Positions 15,357 to 23,774 of a stretch of DNA of 64,000 nt are shown here, in pieces. Position 1 is the stretch's first letter. Each line of letters starts with the position of its first letter. Made by a program: the position numbers and the translations under genes. The notes beneath the pieces were generated by a model. It did no database searches. It had not been told where the DNA came from and saw only the letters and a list, made by a program, of their open reading frames with translations. This DNA comes from Thermococcus thermotolerans (GTDB lineage Archaea; Methanobacteriota_B; Thermococci; Thermococcales; Thermococcaceae): positions 744,001-808,000 of the forward strand of contig NZ_CP102602.1 in the NCBI RefSeq assembly GCF_024707485.1. The letters run 5' to 3'.

Positions 15357-15821
15357 ATGCAGGAGTGGTACCGCTCTCGGGCGCTCTATGAGGCTGTTCT
15401 TAAGCTCGTTAATTCGGGAAGGGTGAAAGAGGCCATCGAGATGGCCGGTGGCATACCAGACAAAGCGATCAGATCCAAGGCATTCTCCCACATAGCAGTT
15501 GAAGTCGCACGGAAAGGTTCTCTCTACAAAGAAGCCCTGGATCAGGCTATCAGAGCGGCGCTGGATATAGAGAACCATGAAGAAAGCACGAAAGCCCTGA
15601 TGAGCCTGGCCTTCGAGTTCCTGAATCTGGGCAAACCGGAGGATGCCCTCCAGGTATCCAGATACATTACCGACCTTTCCAACAGGTCAAAGGTTGAGGC
15701 TGAAGTCGCGCTCACCCTTGCAAAAGCCGGAAAGATTTCTGAGGCCATGGAGATCATCAACGAAATCATGGATGAGGACGTTAAAACGTGGGCAACCTCA
15801 AGGCTCGCGAGCCAGCTTTAG
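15357..15821 (+). CDS. Helical-repeat (TPR-like) protein
   Basis: 154 residues, all-helical, made of repeated helix pairs of about 33-35 residues (AIEMAGGIPDKAIRSKAFSHIAVEVARKG; ALDIENHEESTKALMSLAFEFLNLGKPEDAL; VEAEVALTLAKAGKISEAMEII). It resembles the short TPR-like proteins common in Thermococcales; the larger protein at 32538 is of the same kind. It is probably a protein-interaction scaffold with no predicted catalytic function. Start is ATG 15357 (GGGGATAATC upstream) rather than TTG 15345. Confidence 0.72.
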   Translation: MQEWYRSRALYEAVLKLVNSGRVKEAIEMAGGIPDKAIRSKAFSHIAVEVARKGSLYKEALDQAIRAALDIENHEESTKALMSLAFEFLNLGKPEDALQVSRYITDLSNRSKVEAEVALTLAKAGKISEAMEIINEIMDEDVKTWATSRLASQL

Positions 15822-15923
15822 CTTAATTCTGTCTATTTTTTCGAGATTTTCCGGAAATTTTGACACTAATCCATCCACAAGGCTTTTTTACGCTATTCTC
15901 CTCCCCGTTGGGGGTGAGAGAAA

Positions 15924-16181
15924 ATGGATGGCGGAGCGATAATAGGACTGATAGGAATGCTACTCTTGGTGAGCTCGTGGGTTCCTCAGACGTGGGAGAC
16001 CATAAAGACGAGGAAGTGCCCGCTCAACATGCAGTTCATACTGATCTACGTGACGGCTTCGACGCTGCTCACAATATACTCCTACCTGATAGGGGACTGG
16101 ATATTCTTCGCCCTGAACTTCCTGGCGGCGTTCCAGAGCGCTATAAACCTCACCGTAAAACTAATGGAAAAGAAAAGGTAG
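15924..16181 (+). CDS. SemiSWEET/PQ-loop family membrane protein
   Basis: 85 residues with three predicted membrane helices, the size of a SemiSWEET protomer. The first helix ends in the PQ motif (SSWVPQTWETIKTRKC), and the middle helix carries an Asn-free LIYVTASTLLTIYSYLIG segment. Family members work as dimers in facilitated sugar or small-solute transport; the substrate here is unknown. Start ATG 15924 has GGGGGTGAGAG upstream. It converges on the PEBP lipoprotein gene with a two-base gap. Confidence 0.78.
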   Translation: MDGGAIIGLIGMLLLVSSWVPQTWETIKTRKCPLNMQFILIYVTASTLLTIYSYLIGDWIFFALNFLAAFQSAINLTVKLMEKKR

Positions 16182-16183
16182 GG

Positions 16184-16741
16184 TCACTTCCTCTCATAGA
16201 GGCCAATGAGCTCTCCCCACTGGATAACGTGGCCTGCCATGGCCCTTTCCAGTTCTTCCCTGCTTGAGCCCGGTTTGATGCTGAGGGTCGTGTCGAGCGC
16301 ATAGACCTTGAAGTGGTAATGGTGCACGCCGTGTCCACGCGGCGGACACGGTCCGCCGTAGCCTATTCTTCCGAAGTCATTGCGCCCCTGAACAACGTGC
16401 ACCGGGGCATCAACCTCCGGCTGGGGAGGCACACCTTTGGGAATCTCCCCTAGAGGGGGAATGTTCCAGGCTATCCAGTGGGTGAATGTTCCTCCGGGAG
16501 CGTCGGGGTCGTCCATGATGATGACCAGGCCTTTGGCCCTGGAGTCTATGTGGCCGATGAAGATGGGGGGATTGACGTTCTCACCATCGCACGTGAACTC
16601 AACGGGTATGTACTCCCCGTTGTGAAATATCGAACCAATCTCCAAATCCATACTAACCCCTCCTTCGGGCTTTTCTTGAGACGTACATCCAGCGGCCAAC
16701 GTCCCAAAAATCAAAACCAGCACTACCGCGAATTCCTTCAT
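16184..16741 (-). CDS. YbhB/YbcL-type PEBP lipoprotein
   Basis: 185 residues. The N-terminal lipobox LAAGC at residues 15-19 follows a hydrophobic signal, so the mature protein is a lipid-anchored surface protein. The remainder is a phosphatidylethanolamine-binding-protein fold of the prokaryotic YbhB/YbcL type: IPVEFTCDGENVNPP, the DDPDAPGG.FTHWIAWNIP signature and GPCPPRGHGVHHYHFKVYALD. Such proteins bind small anionic ligands; the physiological role is unknown. Confidence 0.88.
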   Translation of the reverse strand: MKEFAVVLVLIFGTLAAGCTSQEKPEGGVSMDLEIGSIFHNGEYIPVEFTCDGENVNPPIFIGHIDSRAKGLVIIMDDPDAPGGTFTHWIAWNIPPLGEIPKGVPPQPEVDAPVHVVQGRNDFGRIGYGGPCPPRGHGVHHYHFKVYALDTTLSIKPGSSREELERAMAGHVIQWGELIGLYERK

Positions 16742-16819
16742 ATGAATAATTCAGTTTTCAAACGTAAAAATATTTCGGCCTTAGACTTTATTAAGTTCAA
16801 AGGCGAAGAAGAGTCGGTG

Positions 16820-17548
16820 ATGTGTGTGGAGCTGAGCGGAAAGGTTGCCCTAGTTACCGGCGGCGGAAGGGGCATAGGGGGGGCGATATCACTCGTCCTC
16901 GCGGAGAAGGGGACAAACGTTGCGGTAAACTACGCCCACAGCAGAGAAAAGGCCGAAGAGACCGCCGAGCTCTGCCGTTCCTACGGGGTCGACGCGATCG
17001 CCGTAAAGGCCGACGTGAGCATCCGGGAAGAGGTCAGAAGGATGGTCGAGAAAGTTATCAACCACTTCGGAAGGATAGACATCCTCGTGAATAACGCAGG
17101 AATTCTTGGAAAGGCCCTGAAGCCGATGGAAGTAACTGACGAGGATTGGGATGCTGTTCTTAGCATCAACCTCAAGGGGGCCTTCATCGTCACCCAGGAG
17201 GTTCTCAGGTACATGAAGAAAGGAAAGATAGTCAACATAGCCTCGATAGCCGGCAAGGACGGGGGAACGGTTGGTCCTCACTACGCGGCCTCAAAGGGCG
17301 GACTGATAGCCCTCACGTTCAACCTTGCGAGGCATCTGGCTCCCAACATCCTCGTCAATGCAATAGCACCTGGTCCGGTTGACACCGAGCTGATAAGCCC
17401 AGAGATAAAGGAGAGGCTCCGCTCGCTCTCGCTGACGGGGGAGATAGCCAAACCGGAGGAGATAGCCCACGCGGTGATTTTCCTCCTCGAAAACGACCAC
17501 ATAACCGGCGAGGTCATAGACGTCAACGGCGGCAGGCTGATGGATTAA
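16820..17548 (+). CDS. Short-chain dehydrogenase/reductase, 3-oxoacyl-ACP-reductase-like
   Basis: 242-residue classical SDR. The cofactor motif is TGGGRGIGGA (residues 12-21), then NNAG (about 86), SIAG with the catalytic Ser, and YAASKGG with Tyr/Lys. NAIAPGPVDTEL and GEVIDVNGGRLMD close the subunit. The sequence resembles FabG-type reductases, but Thermococcales lack bacterial-type fatty-acid synthesis, so the natural substrate is unknown. Start is ambiguous: ATG 16820 or GTG 16826, the latter better spaced from GGTGAT. It appears monocistronic. Confidence 0.85.
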   Translation: MCVELSGKVALVTGGGRGIGGAISLVLAEKGTNVAVNYAHSREKAEETAELCRSYGVDAIAVKADVSIREEVRRMVEKVINHFGRIDILVNNAGILGKALKPMEVTDEDWDAVLSINLKGAFIVTQEVLRYMKKGKIVNIASIAGKDGGTVGPHYAASKGGLIALTFNLARHLAPNILVNAIAPGPVDTELISPEIKERLRSLSLTGEIAKPEEIAHAVIFLLENDHITGEVIDVNGGRLMD

Positions 17549-17634
17549 AATGTTACCCACGTCAGTCCAAAATTTTTATAATTTTCAACATCTTATATTT
17601 ATTTGGAAATCTTGGATATTTAGTGGTGATGGTA

Positions 17635-18303
17635 ATGACATGTTTAGATAGTATCTGGGACGAGTTAAGACCCGGGGAGACTGTGATCATAGAGTATAGC
17701 TCTCTTCTGTTTCCCGCGGTAGTGTTCTATCAAGCTCTCATGTGGGCCAGCAAAAGAAATTACAAAATCATAATCGATGACGTACTCGACAGTCTTTACC
17801 TGTATAAAGTCCACTTACAGCTGGCCGGGCTCAGCACGGACATCTTTGACAGCATAGAGATTATAAAAGAGGGTGGTGTCCTGCCCGTTGGAAGGGTCGC
17901 AAGCCATCTTGAATTAAAACAGTACGGTGTAAGGAAGGTTGAGTATGAACGTGCATATAAACTAATAATGTCCCGGACTGAAGAGAAACAAATAGTCAAC
18001 CTAGTCGTTGGTGCCGAAAAGCTATTTCTCATTTCTAATGTAAGGGAAAACATTAACACACTGAACCTCATACTAAGCTATATGGGCGATAAAAGAAAGA
18101 TAACACTTTATTTCATTAACAAAGATTTGTTAGAAGTCAGTGGTGCCTATCTCCTGCCGCTTCTCGAAGAGCTGGCAACCACAGTAATCAGAATAGACAA
18201 GAGAAATGAAAGGTACGTAGTTTCTGTGGCAAAGTCAATAAACAGCAAGTTAGAAGGGGTAGGAGTGCCCTTAAACCAGGAAAGCATAGGTAAGACTTTT
18301 TAA
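17635..18303 (+). CDS. DUF257 family protein
   Basis: 222 residues, soluble, of a Thermococcales-typical family with a RecA/KaiC-like flavour: GETVIIEYSSLLFPAVVFYQAL at the N-terminus recalls a P-loop region, but no intact Walker A is present. Function is unknown. GGTGATGG precedes the ATG at 17635. A TATA-like CTTATATTTAT lies at 17592-17602. A+T content is higher than in the neighbours, and it may be a genus-specific accessory gene. Confidence 0.72.
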   Translation: MTCLDSIWDELRPGETVIIEYSSLLFPAVVFYQALMWASKRNYKIIIDDVLDSLYLYKVHLQLAGLSTDIFDSIEIIKEGGVLPVGRVASHLELKQYGVRKVEYERAYKLIMSRTEEKQIVNLVVGAEKLFLISNVRENINTLNLILSYMGDKRKITLYFINKDLLEVSGAYLLPLLEELATTVIRIDKRNERYVVSVAKSINSKLEGVGVPLNQESIGKTF

Positions 18304-18331
18304 CACCCTTTTAAATTCTATATGATGCCCC

Positions 18332-18793
18332 ATGAAGGTGCTATGGGAGAGGGAAATTCCAGCGGATGAGATAGTTGTCTCGCCCAGACCGGTCTGGAAG
18401 TGTCGCTCCTGCCCGATGTATGGCAGAAGACCGAGCTGTCCGCCACACGTCCCGGACTGGAGGGAAGCGAAGGAGTGGGTGCGGCACTTCAAAAGGGCCC
18501 TGATAATAAAGTTTGAGATAGACATGGACCGCTTCGAGCAGGACAAGCGGGAAGCCCTCCTGTACCTGCTGAAAAGGGAGGAGGAATTTTTCCGGGAGGG
18601 AAAGATGTACGCGACAGCCTTATTCCCTGGCAACTGCAACCTCTGCGACGACTGTCCCTTCGAGAGGGGCGAGCCGTGCAGGATGCCAACCAGGGTCAGA
18701 CCGAGCATAGACGCCATCGGCATCGAGATTGGGAGGCTCGTGAAAATCGACTTCTCCGAAAGCGTTTTGTACGGAATGGTGCTAATTGAATGA
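18332..18793 (+). CDS. DUF2284 cysteine-rich putative metal-binding protein
   Basis: 153 residues with many cysteines arranged as in the DUF2284 family: CRSCPMYGRRPSCPPH near the N-terminus (C-x2-C-x8-C) and NCNLCDDCPFERGEPCRMP near residue 105. These probably hold an iron-sulfur cluster or zinc. Function is unknown. The TATA-like TTTTAAAT at 18309-18316 implies a leaderless mRNA. Its stop is followed 12 bases later by the small membrane protein gene, so it may be part of the CARF/PIN operon. Confidence 0.8.
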   Translation: MKVLWEREIPADEIVVSPRPVWKCRSCPMYGRRPSCPPHVPDWREAKEWVRHFKRALIIKFEIDMDRFEQDKREALLYLLKREEEFFREGKMYATALFPGNCNLCDDCPFERGEPCRMPTRVRPSIDAIGIEIGRLVKIDFSESVLYGMVLIE

Positions 18794-18805
18794 AGGTGTA
18801 AACGG

Positions 18806-18967
18806 ATGAAAAGGGACAACTCTTCCCTGGTGAAGTGGGGAATCTCACTCATTATGACGCTCGCCTATGCATTCGGGGCGGCCCTACAACTGCCTCACTC
18901 CACCATTTCAGCCCCTTCCAGTGGGGACGGTACCTCAGCGCGCGTCTGGGGGAATAAATTATGGTGA
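18806..18967 (+). CDS. Small single-helix membrane protein (53 residues)
   Basis: Unrecognised. 53 codons with one hydrophobic segment (about residues 11-30, WGISLIMTLAYAFGAALQLP) and a polar Ser-rich tail; it could be a membrane anchor or an uncleaved signal. GGTG at 18795-18798 precedes the ATG. Its end overlaps the start of the CARF-like gene by 7 bases, and the DUF2284 stop is only 12 bases upstream, so it fills an otherwise unexplained gap in an operon. Short length keeps confidence moderate. Confidence 0.5.
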   Translation: MKRDNSSLVKWGISLIMTLAYAFGAALQLPHSTISAPSSGDGTSARVWGNKLW

Positions 18968-19446
18968 AGATTGCCTACATAACCCTGCTCGGTCGCTCGG
19001 AATGGGCACTGGTAAATACCTACTACGCGGTCGTCTCAAGGGGGAGAAAGCCGGACAGGGTCTTCATATTCACGGAAGAGGCCTACCGCAAAAAGCTTCC
19101 CAAGGTTGTGGAGGCACTAAAGGCAATATCTCGGGCGTACAACTTCACCCCTGAAATCGAGACCATTGTAATCCCTGACAACAGCTTTCTTGAGGCCGAT
19201 AGGAAGTTCAAAATACTCTTCCAGAGGCTTGAAAAGGAAGGGTACACCATCGGACTGGATATAACGTCCGGGCGGAAGGCTCTTGCCACAGCGGCGGTGG
19301 TTCAGCTCAGGGAGTTTCCTGTGGACAGGATAATTTACATGGCCCTCCTCGACATGGACTTCCCGGACAGGCCCTACATGATGATCCCCCTCCACATGCA
19401 GCGCCTCAAGAACTTCCTGGGTGATGGAAATGCGCCGCCCTACTGA
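18961..19446 (+). CDS. CARF-like Rossmann-fold protein
   Basis: 161 residues. Alternating beta/alpha pattern, N-terminal IAYITLLGRSEWALVNTYYAVV and the mid-protein D100-I-T-S-G-R-K106 motif followed by a helix (ALATAAVVQL). This Asp-x-Thr-(Ser/Gly)-Gly-x-Lys loop is the hallmark of CARF domains that bind cyclic oligoadenylates in type III CRISPR signalling (Csm6/Csx1/Card1 relatives and ring nucleases). No effector domain is fused; instead the next gene, overlapping by 17 bases, encodes a PIN nuclease. Family assignment rests on the motif and fold pattern only. Confidence 0.65.
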   Translation: MVKIAYITLLGRSEWALVNTYYAVVSRGRKPDRVFIFTEEAYRKKLPKVVEALKAISRAYNFTPEIETIVIPDNSFLEADRKFKILFQRLEKEGYTIGLDITSGRKALATAAVVQLREFPVDRIIYMALLDMDFPDRPYMMIPLHMQRLKNFLGDGNAPPY

Positions 19447-20440
19447 ACTCATCGAAAAGCCGGAGCTTCAGGTTCTTCTGAACGTTCTCGGGGAAGTTGA
19501 CGTGAGCTATCCACTATACGGTCTCCACCTGCTGAGGGCGAAGCCGATAGAGACGGGCTACCGCGTTGAAGTCACCGTTGGCAGGAGGGAATTCAACGAC
19601 CGGGTCCCTGAGTACCTCTCCCACGAACTGCCCACATACACCGACTTCTACGAGACGTTCATATCGGCAGGTATAATCCTCTACGACAACGTGGACGAGT
19701 TCCTCCAGAACCTTGAGCTCTACGAGAGGCTCAAAAAGGGTGTCGCCTTTGCCCCGGACACGAACCTCTTCTACCACCGCTTCATCTCGGGCTTCAGGCC
19801 CCTCGACAGGTATCAGATAGTCGTGGCCGAGGGAGTGAAGAAGGAGATAGAGAACGCGATGAACTACAAGTACCACCACAGGGAGCTGGAGGAGATGAGA
19901 CGTGAGGTGAGGAACGGAAGCCTCCTGAAGGAGTTCAGCAACAGGAGGACAAAAAAGAGCAGAAAAGCCGCTTACATAGCCCTCAAGGAGTTCGAGAGGC
20001 TGAAGGATAGAATAATCATAGCGGAGAGCGTCAAGGAGCCGGCCCACAACAACGACGAGATAATAGTGAAGTCCCTCAAGCACTACGACAACATGACGCC
20101 GACCCTTCTGGTCTTCCTAACGGCTGACATAGCGATAACCGACGTGGCCGAGATGGAGGGGCTTGAGTACTTCCTCTTTAAGTATCCGCGCAAAGAGCTC
20201 GGAAGGCACGACGTTACGGCGTACCAGCTCAGGACGCTCCTCTTCAACCTCGCGGCGGTCTTCGGCGTCATAGAAGTGAACGGGATAACAATTTTCGGCG
20301 AGTTCGGAGGCAAGGGTGGGCTGAACGAGCTGAAGCTGGTCTTCCCGGCGGAGAACAGGGCATATCACGAGTTTGAATTCCACCTCAAGCTTTCGAGAAA
20401 GCTGAGGGAGATAATGGACAACATTGCTACGGGGGTCTAG
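19430..20440 (+). CDS. PIN-domain ribonuclease-like protein
   Basis: 336 residues. An N-terminal alpha/beta region (1-105) precedes a PIN-type nuclease core. Candidate acidic residues are D110 in APDTNLFY, E134/E139 in VAEGVKKEIENA, D209-E210 in NNDEII and D233/D238 in LTADIAITD. A C-terminal extension (about 255-336) follows. PIN domains are Mg/Mn-dependent RNases, often toxins or rRNA/mRNA processing enzymes. GGTGATGG sits before ATG 19430 (ATG 19424 and GTG 19421 are alternatives). Translational coupling to the CARF-like gene suggests the two act together. Confidence 0.75.
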   Translation: MRRPTELIEKPELQVLLNVLGEVDVSYPLYGLHLLRAKPIETGYRVEVTVGRREFNDRVPEYLSHELPTYTDFYETFISAGIILYDNVDEFLQNLELYERLKKGVAFAPDTNLFYHRFISGFRPLDRYQIVVAEGVKKEIENAMNYKYHHRELEEMRREVRNGSLLKEFSNRRTKKSRKAAYIALKEFERLKDRIIIAESVKEPAHNNDEIIVKSLKHYDNMTPTLLVFLTADIAITDVAEMEGLEYFLFKYPRKELGRHDVTAYQLRTLLFNLAAVFGVIEVNGITIFGEFGGKGGLNELKLVFPAENRAYHEFEFHLKLSRKLREIMDNIATGV

Positions 20441-20445
20441 ATTTT

Positions 20446-20799
20446 TCAAGATTTTGGGACTAATTTATCCTCAATAATCTTTAAGATGTCCTCCAGCGAG
20501 ACCTCTCTGGAAGGTTGAATGTTGTCTTTGGAGCTGACATGTTTATGGTGGGGAAAGGTCTCCAGCCTCCTGTGATGCGGCGCGTTGTCCCATCTAATTA
20601 TAAGCTCCCCGCCCCTCTGCCACTGGAAAGAGTAGTTATATTCATCCTCGGAGACGAACTCTCTAATGTAAAGAACGCTTCCGTCCCTCAGCCCTGCCTT
20701 AATTTTCAGGAAATAGAATCCCTCCCCCTCCTTGTAGTCGAGAACCTCATAGTCCCTAACAACTGGGCTGTTATCAAGCAATTCTAATTCTCTGAGCAT
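20446..20799 (-). CDS. TumE-type toxin (DUF6516)
   Basis: 117 residues. The diagnostic region is RWDNAPHHRRLETFPHHKH (about residues 65-83), typical of DUF6516/TumE toxins, after a beta-rich half (YEVLDYKEGEGFYFLKIKAGLRDGSVLYIREF). It is encoded immediately downstream of, and overlapping by 26 bases, its predicted antitoxin. GGGAGATTG precedes the ATG at 20799. Toxin activity is inferred from the family and gene order. Confidence 0.72.
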   Translation of the reverse strand: MLRELELLDNSPVVRDYEVLDYKEGEGFYFLKIKAGLRDGSVLYIREFVSEDEYNYSFQWQRGGELIIRWDNAPHHRRLETFPHHKHVSSKDNIQPSREVSLEDILKIIEDKLVPKS

Positions 20800-21046
20800 G
20801 CTCAATCTCCCTGAGCTTGCTTTCAAGCTCCGTTAGTTTTCTCGCGTAAGCCTTCCACTCAATATAGTCGTCCCATGCCTCAAATGACTCCTCTGAGCTT
20901 TTTAGCTTTCTCTCGAACTCCTCAAACGTCATCCTATACTTCTCCTCGAACAGCCTGATTTTCTCACGTATCGGGGCAAGTTCGGATATTATTCTCAGCC
21001 GTTCATGAAGGAGGATGTCCCTTTTCGAAACTATGACTTCGCTCAT
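20774..21046 (-). CDS. TumA-type antitoxin-like protein
   Basis: 90 residues, highly charged and almost wholly alpha-helical/coiled coil (LHERLRIISELAPIREKIRLFEEKYRMTFEEFERKL). This is the usual look of the partner of TumE toxins, and the toxin gene follows with a 26-base overlap. I start at ATG 21046 (GGTGTGATGG upstream). A TATA-like AGTATTTATC (minus strand, about 21076-21085) is the promoter candidate for the pair. Confidence 0.65.
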   Translation of the reverse strand: MSEVIVSKRDILLHERLRIISELAPIREKIRLFEEKYRMTFEEFERKLKSSEESFEAWDDYIEWKAYARKLTELESKLREIEHAQRIRIA

Positions 21047-21094
21047 TCCCATCACACCGTTAGCTCGGCATTGGGAGATAAATACTTTTCCACA

Positions 21095-21382
21095 TTAAGT
21101 CCCCCTTTTGAACTTAATAAAGAGAGCCGTCATCACGAGGATGAAGACGAACAGGGTCAGTATCTCGGCGACTCCCTCATGCAGGGGGAGAAGTACCACG
21201 GACATCGATATGCCGAGTGCAACCAGCTCGTCGCTTTCCCTGCTCTCTCCACCGTAGCGGTATTCCAAGGCAAAGGTGAGCCAGCCGAGGGTCAATATTA
21301 TCATCGGCGTTTCTCTGAAGTCCATGAAGAGGTATAGAAACCCCGCCAGGAGAAACGGAAGGGCAAAAAGGAGACGCCTCAT
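21095..21382 (-). CDS. Small three-helix membrane protein
   Basis: Unrecognised. 95 residues: helices at about 3-18 (LLFALPFLLAGFLYLFMD), 26-40 and 55-88, with a short charged loop EYRYGGESRESDE. Start ATG 21382 follows GGGTGGTACT. It is a single gene between the toxin-antitoxin pair and TIP49. Confidence 0.6.
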   Translation of the reverse strand: MRRLLFALPFLLAGFLYLFMDFRETPMIILTLGWLTFALEYRYGGESRESDELVALGISMSVVLLPLHEGVAEILTLFVFILVMTALFIKFKRGT

Positions 21383-21441
21383 AGTACCACCCAAGCAAGT
21401 TAAAGACTACCATAAAAAGTTAGAAAAAATGCTTAAAAGTT

Positions 21442-22764
21442 TTACTGAAGCATGCCCTCCAGCTTCTCGACAAAGCTCATGCTCCTCCTGAGATCCGCAA
21501 AGTACTCCTTCGCCCTCTCGATGTGCTCCCTCTCCACCCTTCCGCCCTTTGCCAGGACGCTGGCCGGGGCGAGGAGCTGAACAGCGTAGCGCAGGCTGGT
21601 TTTCTCCCCGAGCTCCGCGAGGTACTCAATGGCCTCCTCGCTGACCTCGATCTTCTCCTCCCTCGCGCGAATCTTGACTATCTCGCGAATTTCCTCCTTC
21701 CTGTAAGGCTCGGTGTTGATTATGAGCAGCCTGTCGAGCATGTCGATGGGTATCCCGTGCGGGGCTTCAAGGTCGGTGCCCCTTATCTTCGTTCTTCCGC
21801 GGTTCGTCGCGAGGATAAGAATCGGCGCCAGCTCGCTCTCCATAGCCCTCGCGAGGAAAGAGAACGCCTCGATGTCGAGCATGTGCACCTCGTCTATGAA
21901 AAGAACCCCCGGAACGAGGCTGGCCTTCCCTTCCTCGATCCACTTCTTGACCGTCTCGTCAACGCGCTGCCTTATCTCGTCGCTTATCTCCGCCCCTGTG
22001 CTGAAGAGCAGGCCGAAGATGTTTCCGCGGGCGTTGGCAACGTCGAGGTCGTGGAGCGTAACGGTGTAGGTGAACTCCTTTATCTTGAGAACCGGGCCGC
22101 TCGGCAGGTTCACCTTGCGCTTGAAGAACAGCCCCTCTTCCTCCTTGGTGGTGCCTATCTTCGAAATCCTTCCGGTCTCGGCGTCAATCTGTATGACGTC
22201 GCCCTCCTCAACGCCCATCTCAAGGAGCTGGTAGGCTATCTCCCTCCCGGCTCTAATCGTCTTCTCGTCGTCCTTCGTGCGGAGGGTTATAACGACGCTC
22301 TCCGGAATCTCGACGTAGGGGTTGAAGGGATGCCTGGTCTTTCTAACCTCTATCGACCTGACCTCACCCTCGTAAACCTTCCTCTCCTCGCTTATCCTTA
22401 CCCCTATCGCCCTCCTGAGGGCCTCCTTCAGGAACTCGGTCTTCTTGACCTCGGCGGAATAAATCTCACTGCCAGCTATCTGGACGAAGGGAACATCTTC
22501 GCCGAGCTCCCTAGCTATACCCATGGCTATCGCCGTCTTGCCGCTCCCAGTCGGGCCGACGAGGAGGATTCCCTTACCGGCGAGCTTGCCGCGCTTGATG
22601 AGCTCAACGGCTATTCCGGCAGCTTCCCTCGCCTTGACCTGGCCCACCATTCCGTCGGCCATAAACCTGGCCTTTCCGTTCTCATCGAGACCAAGGCCCC
22701 TTATGTGGGAGTGGCTTCCAATCCTCTCGAAGCTCCTTGGCGCCACTTCCTCTATCACTGGCAT
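21442..22764 (-). CDS. TIP49 (RuvBL1/RuvBL2-like) AAA+ ATPase
   Basis: 440 residues. Walker A GPTGSGKTA lies near residue 70 and Walker B LFIDEVHMLD near 290. A beta-rich insertion domain (about 120-240) with DVIQIDAETGRISKIG is characteristic of the eukaryote/archaea RuvB-like TIP49 family, not bacterial RuvB. Sensor and arginine-finger regions (ATNRGRTKIRGTD) follow. Family members form hexamers and act in chromatin remodelling and box C/D snoRNP assembly in eukaryotes; the archaeal role is unresolved. GGGGGTGG precedes the start. Confidence 0.92.
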   Translation of the reverse strand: MPVIEEVAPRSFERIGSHSHIRGLGLDENGKARFMADGMVGQVKAREAAGIAVELIKRGKLAGKGILLVGPTGSGKTAIAMGIARELGEDVPFVQIAGSEIYSAEVKKTEFLKEALRRAIGVRISEERKVYEGEVRSIEVRKTRHPFNPYVEIPESVVITLRTKDDEKTIRAGREIAYQLLEMGVEEGDVIQIDAETGRISKIGTTKEEEGLFFKRKVNLPSGPVLKIKEFTYTVTLHDLDVANARGNIFGLLFSTGAEISDEIRQRVDETVKKWIEEGKASLVPGVLFIDEVHMLDIEAFSFLARAMESELAPILILATNRGRTKIRGTDLEAPHGIPIDMLDRLLIINTEPYRKEEIREIVKIRAREEKIEVSEEAIEYLAELGEKTSLRYAVQLLAPASVLAKGGRVEREHIERAKEYFADLRRSMSFVEKLEGMLQ

Positions 22765-22826
22765 GATACCACCCCCTTAATCTTTCCAGGGGTTACTAAA
22801 AGAGGGAGGTTTAAAAATTTGACGGC

Positions 22827-23774
22827 TCACATGTGGGCCTTCCAGAAGCGCCTTATCGCCCCAAAAGCCTCTTCCTCGGGAGCATAATCCGCCGCCATTT
22901 CAGCCAATAGTCTGTGCTCGCTGGCCCTGCCACGAAGGGTAAACGCGCGCTTCAGCGAAGGGAATGAAGCGGCAGCGGCGGCACCCATCGAGCCCACAAC
23001 TGAGGTAAATCCATAGGGCAGGAGCAGCTTCCCAAGGAAAAAGCCCGAAGCCAAAAGCAACGAACCCAAGGTAAAGTTGACGAACCTCTTTGGGAGGGCT
23101 ATTGGAAACTCGGCGTAGGGGATTCTGCCGTCCGTTCCGTCAACGTAGGCTCTGTGAGTCAGCAGGCCGTACTTGTATTTGACCCGCCACATCGGGTAGT
23201 AAACCAGACCATCCAGCTGCACCTCGAAGGTTGGCATTCCCATCTCCACACTGCCCCAGTGGAAGTAGCGCCTTGCTTCCTTCTTCAGCAGGTTTCTAAC
23301 TTCATCCCGGAGCTTTTTCTGAGCATCGTCCTCATCCAGGGTTTTCTCTATGAGCTCTCCCTTGACCCTGCCATCAAAATACCGTCTCCCCTTCGTGGGC
23401 AGAGGGTAATTAACCAGCTCGTCGAAACCCTCGACCGCGGGGACGGTGATGTAGTTGAAGAACTCGACGTGACCGGCTCCCTCCGAGGAAAACGTGCCGG
23501 TGTGGGCAACGCCCTCTGCCCTTACAAAGAAGATGTAGAACGGGACGTACAACAGTTTTCTCTCGATAAGCCGGGCCTTCCACTCGATGTCGTTGGGTGA
23601 GAGGCGTTGAAGCCTGATAAACGATGTAAGGGGTCTCCAGGGGTCTTCTATTTTTAGGTCATAGGTGAATGTCCTGGCCTCCCCAAGCCTAATCTGAAAC
23701 CCGCAGTAGGGGCACGTTACTATTCCTCCTTCAGCCTTGAACTCCGCACCGCAGTTGGGGCATTTGATCCTCAT
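22827..23774 (-). CDS. Zinc-ribbon membrane-anchored protein
   Basis: Unknown function. 315 residues: an N-terminal zinc ribbon (CPNCGAEF...CPYCGFQI, residues 4-27), a large soluble mixed alpha/beta region (30-235), one or two membrane helices (about 238-275), and a short cytoplasmic tail. The preceding gene encodes a paralogue with the same layout, and its stop overlaps this start by 4 bases, so they are co-translated. Confidence 0.72.
   Translation of the reverse strand: MRIKCPNCGAEFKAEGGIVTCPYCGFQIRLGEARTFTYDLKIEDPWRPLTSFIRLQRLSPNDIEWKARLIERKLLYVPFYIFFVRAEGVAHTGTFSSEGAGHVEFFNYITVPAVEGFDELVNYPLPTKGRRYFDGRVKGELIEKTLDEDDAQKKLRDEVRNLLKKEARRYFHWGSVEMGMPTFEVQLDGLVYYPMWRVKYKYGLLTHRAYVDGTDGRIPYAEFPIALPKRFVNFTLGSLLLASGFFLGKLLLPYGFTSVVGSMGAAAAASFPSLKRAFTLRGRASEHRLLAEMAADYAPEEEAFGAIRRFWKAHM

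Noticed and set aside
16478-16819. N-terminal extension of the SDR protein
   Set aside because: The extended frame runs across the divergent lipoprotein gene and its promoter; the SDR fold begins at 16820-16826.
21523-22887. Long open frame antisense to TIP49
   Set aside because: The TIP49 frame has intact Walker motifs; the antisense frame is Leu/Arg/Pro-rich noise from high GC content.
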